NCBI GenBank assembly: GCA_964520875.1
Contig: CAZFQJ010000081.1
Coordinates: forward strand, 1-7,990
DNA: 7,990 bases
Source: SIG673 sp964520875
Lineage (GTDB): Bacteria; Bacillota; Clostridia; Oscillospirales; CAG-272
Reading direction: 5' to 3'
Positions 5,727 through 7,990 of the stretch are shown here, one piece after another. The notes under the pieces are model-generated. The model was not told the origin of the DNA. It made no database searches and worked only from the letters and a program-made list of their open reading frames with translations. How positions within the stretch are numbered: position 1 is the stretch's first letter; every line of letters begins with the position of its first letter. Position numbers and translations under genes: made by a program.

Positions 5727-7322
5727 TCATTCAAGATCGTTTCCGAGATCAAGCGTATAACGCCATTCGATAACGTCTCCGTCCTTAAGCTTGTATGCTC
5801 CCGCGCCGACGGACGGTCTTTCTCCGTTGACGGTATACACCCAGCCCGAAAGATCGCCGTAGTCGAATTCATACAGGTAATTTATCCCGGATATATACAC
5901 ATAAGAAGCGTTACCGTCGTTTTCGAACTGTATCTTATATTTTCTTGCCGCCTCGGTAAGCACCGTATACACCGTATCGCCTTCCGAGATATCGATATCC
6001 GTAGCGTCAAGAATGATACCGTTCTTCGGAATGTTTTCATCAGCTCCCGCGACTGTATCGCAACGGATACTCATGACTACGCTTCCGACTATATGCTCCT
6101 TCGCTCCGCCCGAACCGTTATAATAATCGTCAGCCGTTTGAATATCCGTTACAAGTATGAAGGTCACACCCAACATAACGACGAATATAACGGCTATAAA
6201 ATTTTTGATATTCTTCTTTTTAAAGATCACAAGAAGAACGCACGCGCAAATTCCGATCCCGACCACCGTAAGACTTGCCGGAAGCTTATATCCGCCCTTC
6301 GGGGCTTCATCGCCGTTTACGGATCCGCCGGTATCATTATCGTCCTTTGGCGGAGCAGGCTCGGCTTCGCTCGGCCTTGCATGGTCCAAAATATAGAGCG
6401 GTCCTTTTCCTTCAAGCATACGCATATAGGCGACGGACGCGTAGAACGCCTGCACCGTAGCTGCGTGATCATACCCGCCCCCTTCTGTATGACAAAAGCT
6501 GCCGTCGGGAAGCAGATACTTTTCCATAACGCCGAAAAGCGTATTTCCGTTTTTTACAAAACGTTCGTCTTTCTCACAATCGATCCCGAGCGCGGAGAGC
6601 GCCGTTACCACCTGCGCCGTGCTTTCGGGATTCGCTTTACCGTAGCTTGAATACTCTCCTCTGTCAAGCTGCTCTTCCGACAGAAAAGCCAGCGCTCTTT
6701 CTATTGCGGTCCTTACCTCGGAAACGTTATCGAAATAAGGCGCCAGAGCCTGCACGGTCATTGCGGTGGCGTCTACGTCTCCGCGCTTTCCCGTAACGGA
6801 CCAGCCCCCGTCCTCGCATTGCATATCAAGCAGTTTTTTTATTACCTCAGAAGCCGTATATACGGAACTTTCGTAACCGTTATTTAAAAGATGCAGACCG
6901 AATACAAAGCTCATAAGTCCCTGCTCGCCCACGGAATTTTCAAGCGTTGCCGAGATATATCCGTTCGTACTTTTGACGGCGGCAAGGCAGAGCGCGTACT
7001 TAAGCCGCGACGAAGCGGAACGCACGGTATTATCTTCAAGGTACGCCAAAAGAGCGGATTCGTATTTTGAAAAATCGTAATCACCGTACTGAGAAAGCGC
7101 AAGGACGTACCATTCGGAGTTTATTCCCGCGTTCTCGGTAAGATATCCGTCTATCCACTCTTGCACCCCGTTTTCGCCGACCGTGCCGTTGAACGCAAGA
7201 ATACCGTCGAAGAAGCTTTGCGCCTTAACGACGGTATCCGCGTCCTCAGCCGAAACGAACGTTGTGCCGATCGAAAATATCACGATCAGGCACAAAAGTA
7301 CGGCTAAAGATCTTTTTTTCAT
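5727..7322 (-). CDS. Exported transcobalamin/intrinsic-factor-like protein: alpha/alpha-barrel, membrane hairpin, DUF4430 domain
   Basis: A 531-residue surface protein, probably a ligand-capture component for the ECF importer encoded next to it. A signal peptide (1-25, MKKR start, hydrophobic core, cut likely after VSA) is followed by about 280 residues of prenyltransferase/terpene-cyclase-type helical repeats. These include QCEDGGWS (168-175) with DATAMTVQALAPY (184-196), ESTAQVVTALSALG (233-246), and PDGSF (272-276) with DHAATVQAFYAS (285-296). A Pro/Asp-rich linker (about 317-345) leads to two membrane segments (about 348-367 and 372-391) joined by KKKNIKN. The C-terminus (about 410-523) is a DUF4430 domain with SGWVYTVNGERPSVGAGAY (492-510) and LKDGDVIEWRYT (512-523). 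Barrel plus this domain is the architecture of intrinsic factor and transcobalamin, so corrinoid binding is a reasonable inference, not proof. The start forms TGATG with the upstream stop and has only a weak Shine-Dalgarno, suggesting translational coupling. No lipobox or sortase motif is evident. Confidence 0.85.
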   Translation of the reverse strand: MKKRSLAVLLCLIVIFSIGTTFVSAEDADTVVKAQSFFDGILAFNGTVGENGVQEWIDGYLTENAGINSEWYVLALSQYGDYDFSKYESALLAYLEDNTVRSASSRLKYALCLAAVKSTNGYISATLENSVGEQGLMSFVFGLHLLNNGYESSVYTASEVIKKLLDMQCEDGGWSVTGKRGDVDATAMTVQALAPYFDNVSEVRTAIERALAFLSEEQLDRGEYSSYGKANPESTAQVVTALSALGIDCEKDERFVKNGNTLFGVMEKYLLPDGSFCHTEGGGYDHAATVQAFYASVAYMRMLEGKGPLYILDHARPSEAEPAPPKDDNDTGGSVNGDEAPKGGYKLPASLTVVGIGICACVLLVIFKKKNIKNFIAVIFVVMLGVTFILVTDIQTADDYYNGSGGAKEHIVGSVVMSIRCDTVAGADENIPKNGIILDATDIDISEGDTVYTVLTEAARKYKIQFENDGNASYVYISGINYLYEFDYGDLSGWVYTVNGERPSVGAGAYKLKDGDVIEWRYTLDLGNDLE

Positions 7323-7990
7323 CAGCTCTTTTTACGCTTTATAGCCACGAGAACTACCCCTGCGGCAACGACCGCGGCTAAAACGACCGCGATGATTATT
7401 ATAGCCGCATAATTTACCGGCGCTTTCGCGACGGAGACCACACAAGCGGGCGGTACGAGAGTCTGCGTTTCGGACTTTGCGCTTATCACAAACGTGCCCG
7501 CTTTATCGAATTTAAGTGTAACCTTGCCCTCGCTATCCGTCTTGTACCCAGTAGCGCTTCCGTCAAGCATGACGATCGCGTCCTTTGCGGGAAGCGTAAC
7601 GGTATTCCAAGCGTCGTCATAGCCGAGACAAGAAAGAGTGAGAGTTATCTCCTCACCTGCGGTAATGCTCTTGACGGTCTCGTTAAAGTAGCAATACGTA
7701 TCGCTATATGCGGTAAGATCGGTATAGACGAAGGCGTTTATACGATCTCCGTTCTTGATCACGTCGGAGAGTGCAAACGCCGAAGCGTCGTTTACGTAAT
7801 AACCGTAAGAACCGCCGTTCTCAACGCCCCAAAGCTTGGTAATCGAAAGTCCCCACTCGGAATTTGCGCTTGCGTAGCCTGCGGAAGCACCGCCGGTATA
7901 CTTAGACTCATGCGCGCAGTAGAGCGCGTCGTTTATCGTAAGAACGCCGTCAGAATCGATATCCCTTACCGCTATCTTTTCACAGGATAT
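7322..7990 (-). CDS. Membrane-anchored surface protein with DUF4430-like domain and calcium-loop motif (5' end outside the window)
   Basis: The frame is open to the window edge; 222 C-terminal residues are visible (numbering from the edge). D10-x-D12-x-D14-G followed by D21 is a 12-residue EF-hand/dockerin-type calcium loop inside DIDSDGVLTINDAL. Next comes a DUF4430-like stretch: WGLSITKLWG (46-55), GSYGYYVND (60-68) and IKNGDRINAFVYT (78-90), which parallels the YTVNG...LKDGDVIEWRYT pattern of the downstream protein. Residues about 110-187 look like a beta-rich Ig-like domain, with a GKVTLKFDKAGTFVISA stretch. The end is a single membrane helix (about 195-217) and KRKKS, so the protein is exported and anchored with most of its mass outside. 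A GTG at 7762 is not the start, because the domain continues upstream of it without a stop. Its stop overlaps the next start (TGATG). The ligand is unknown; shared domain type and operon suggest vitamin capture. Confidence 0.75.
   Translation of the reverse strand: MSCEKIAVRDIDSDGVLTINDALYCAHESKYTGGASAGYASANSEWGLSITKLWGVENGGSYGYYVNDASAFALSDVIKNGDRINAFVYTDLTAYSDTYCYFNETVKSITAGEEITLTLSCLGYDDAWNTVTLPAKDAIVMLDGSATGYKTDSEGKVTLKFDKAGTFVISAKSETQTLVPPACVVSVAKAPVNYAAIIIIAVVLAAVVAAGVVLVAIKRKKS

Noticed and set aside
7322..7762. A complete 146-residue protein starting at the GTG at 7762
   Set aside because: The same frame stays open to the window edge and the upstream part carries the calcium loop and first half of a DUF4430-like domain, so this is only the tail of a longer gene.
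7322..7990. Cellulosome dockerin
   Set aside because: Only one calcium loop is visible instead of the usual pair, and it leads directly into a DUF4430-like domain, an Ig-like region and a membrane anchor.

Overview
All genes in the window lie on the minus strand, so the reading order runs from high to low coordinates. Protein style suggests an uncultured anaerobic Firmicute of the class Clostridia: a fermentative AdhE, Rex redox control, a group I ECF transporter and strong AGGAGG-type ribosome binding sites. This is an inference; no rRNA or other phylogenetic marker is present.

Upstream block, 7990 to 2539. Five tightly packed genes: the 3' end of a membrane-anchored surface protein (7322-7990, start outside the window), a large exported protein (5727-7322) and a complete energy-coupling factor (ECF) transporter. 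The transporter has a CbiQ/EcfT-type membrane subunit (4819-5697), a fused double ATPase (3212-4846) and a substrate-binding S component (2539-3225). Junctions are a TGATG overlap, a 29-bp gap, and 28-bp and 14-bp overlaps. The 5727-7322 protein pairs an alpha/alpha-barrel of prenyltransferase-like repeats with a C-terminal DUF4430 domain. These are the two halves of mammalian intrinsic factor and transcobalamin, here split by two membrane segments. The surface protein before it shows a second DUF4430-like domain. My reading is a surface vitamin-capture system, most likely for cobalamin or another corrinoid, that hands its ligand to a CbrT-like ECF importer. The substrate is inferred, not shown. 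The operon promoter, and any cobalamin riboswitch, would lie beyond 7990.

Middle, 2538 to 1543. A LysR-family regulator with its own good promoter, which is framed by an inverted repeat. I see no convincing terminator after the transporter genes, so read-through into it is possible.

Downstream block, 1542 to 1. A Rex-family redox repressor followed 20 bp later by the 5' third of adhE, cut by the window edge just before the expected catalytic cysteine. The 153-bp stretch before rex has a good promoter and two inverted repeats built from a shared GTTAT(AT)CGAT-like word, but no recognisable consensus Rex box. The Rex protein also departs from the canonical sequence in its winged-helix region. 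No mobile element, tRNA, rRNA or CRISPR array is visible, and no gap between genes exceeds about 155 bp.
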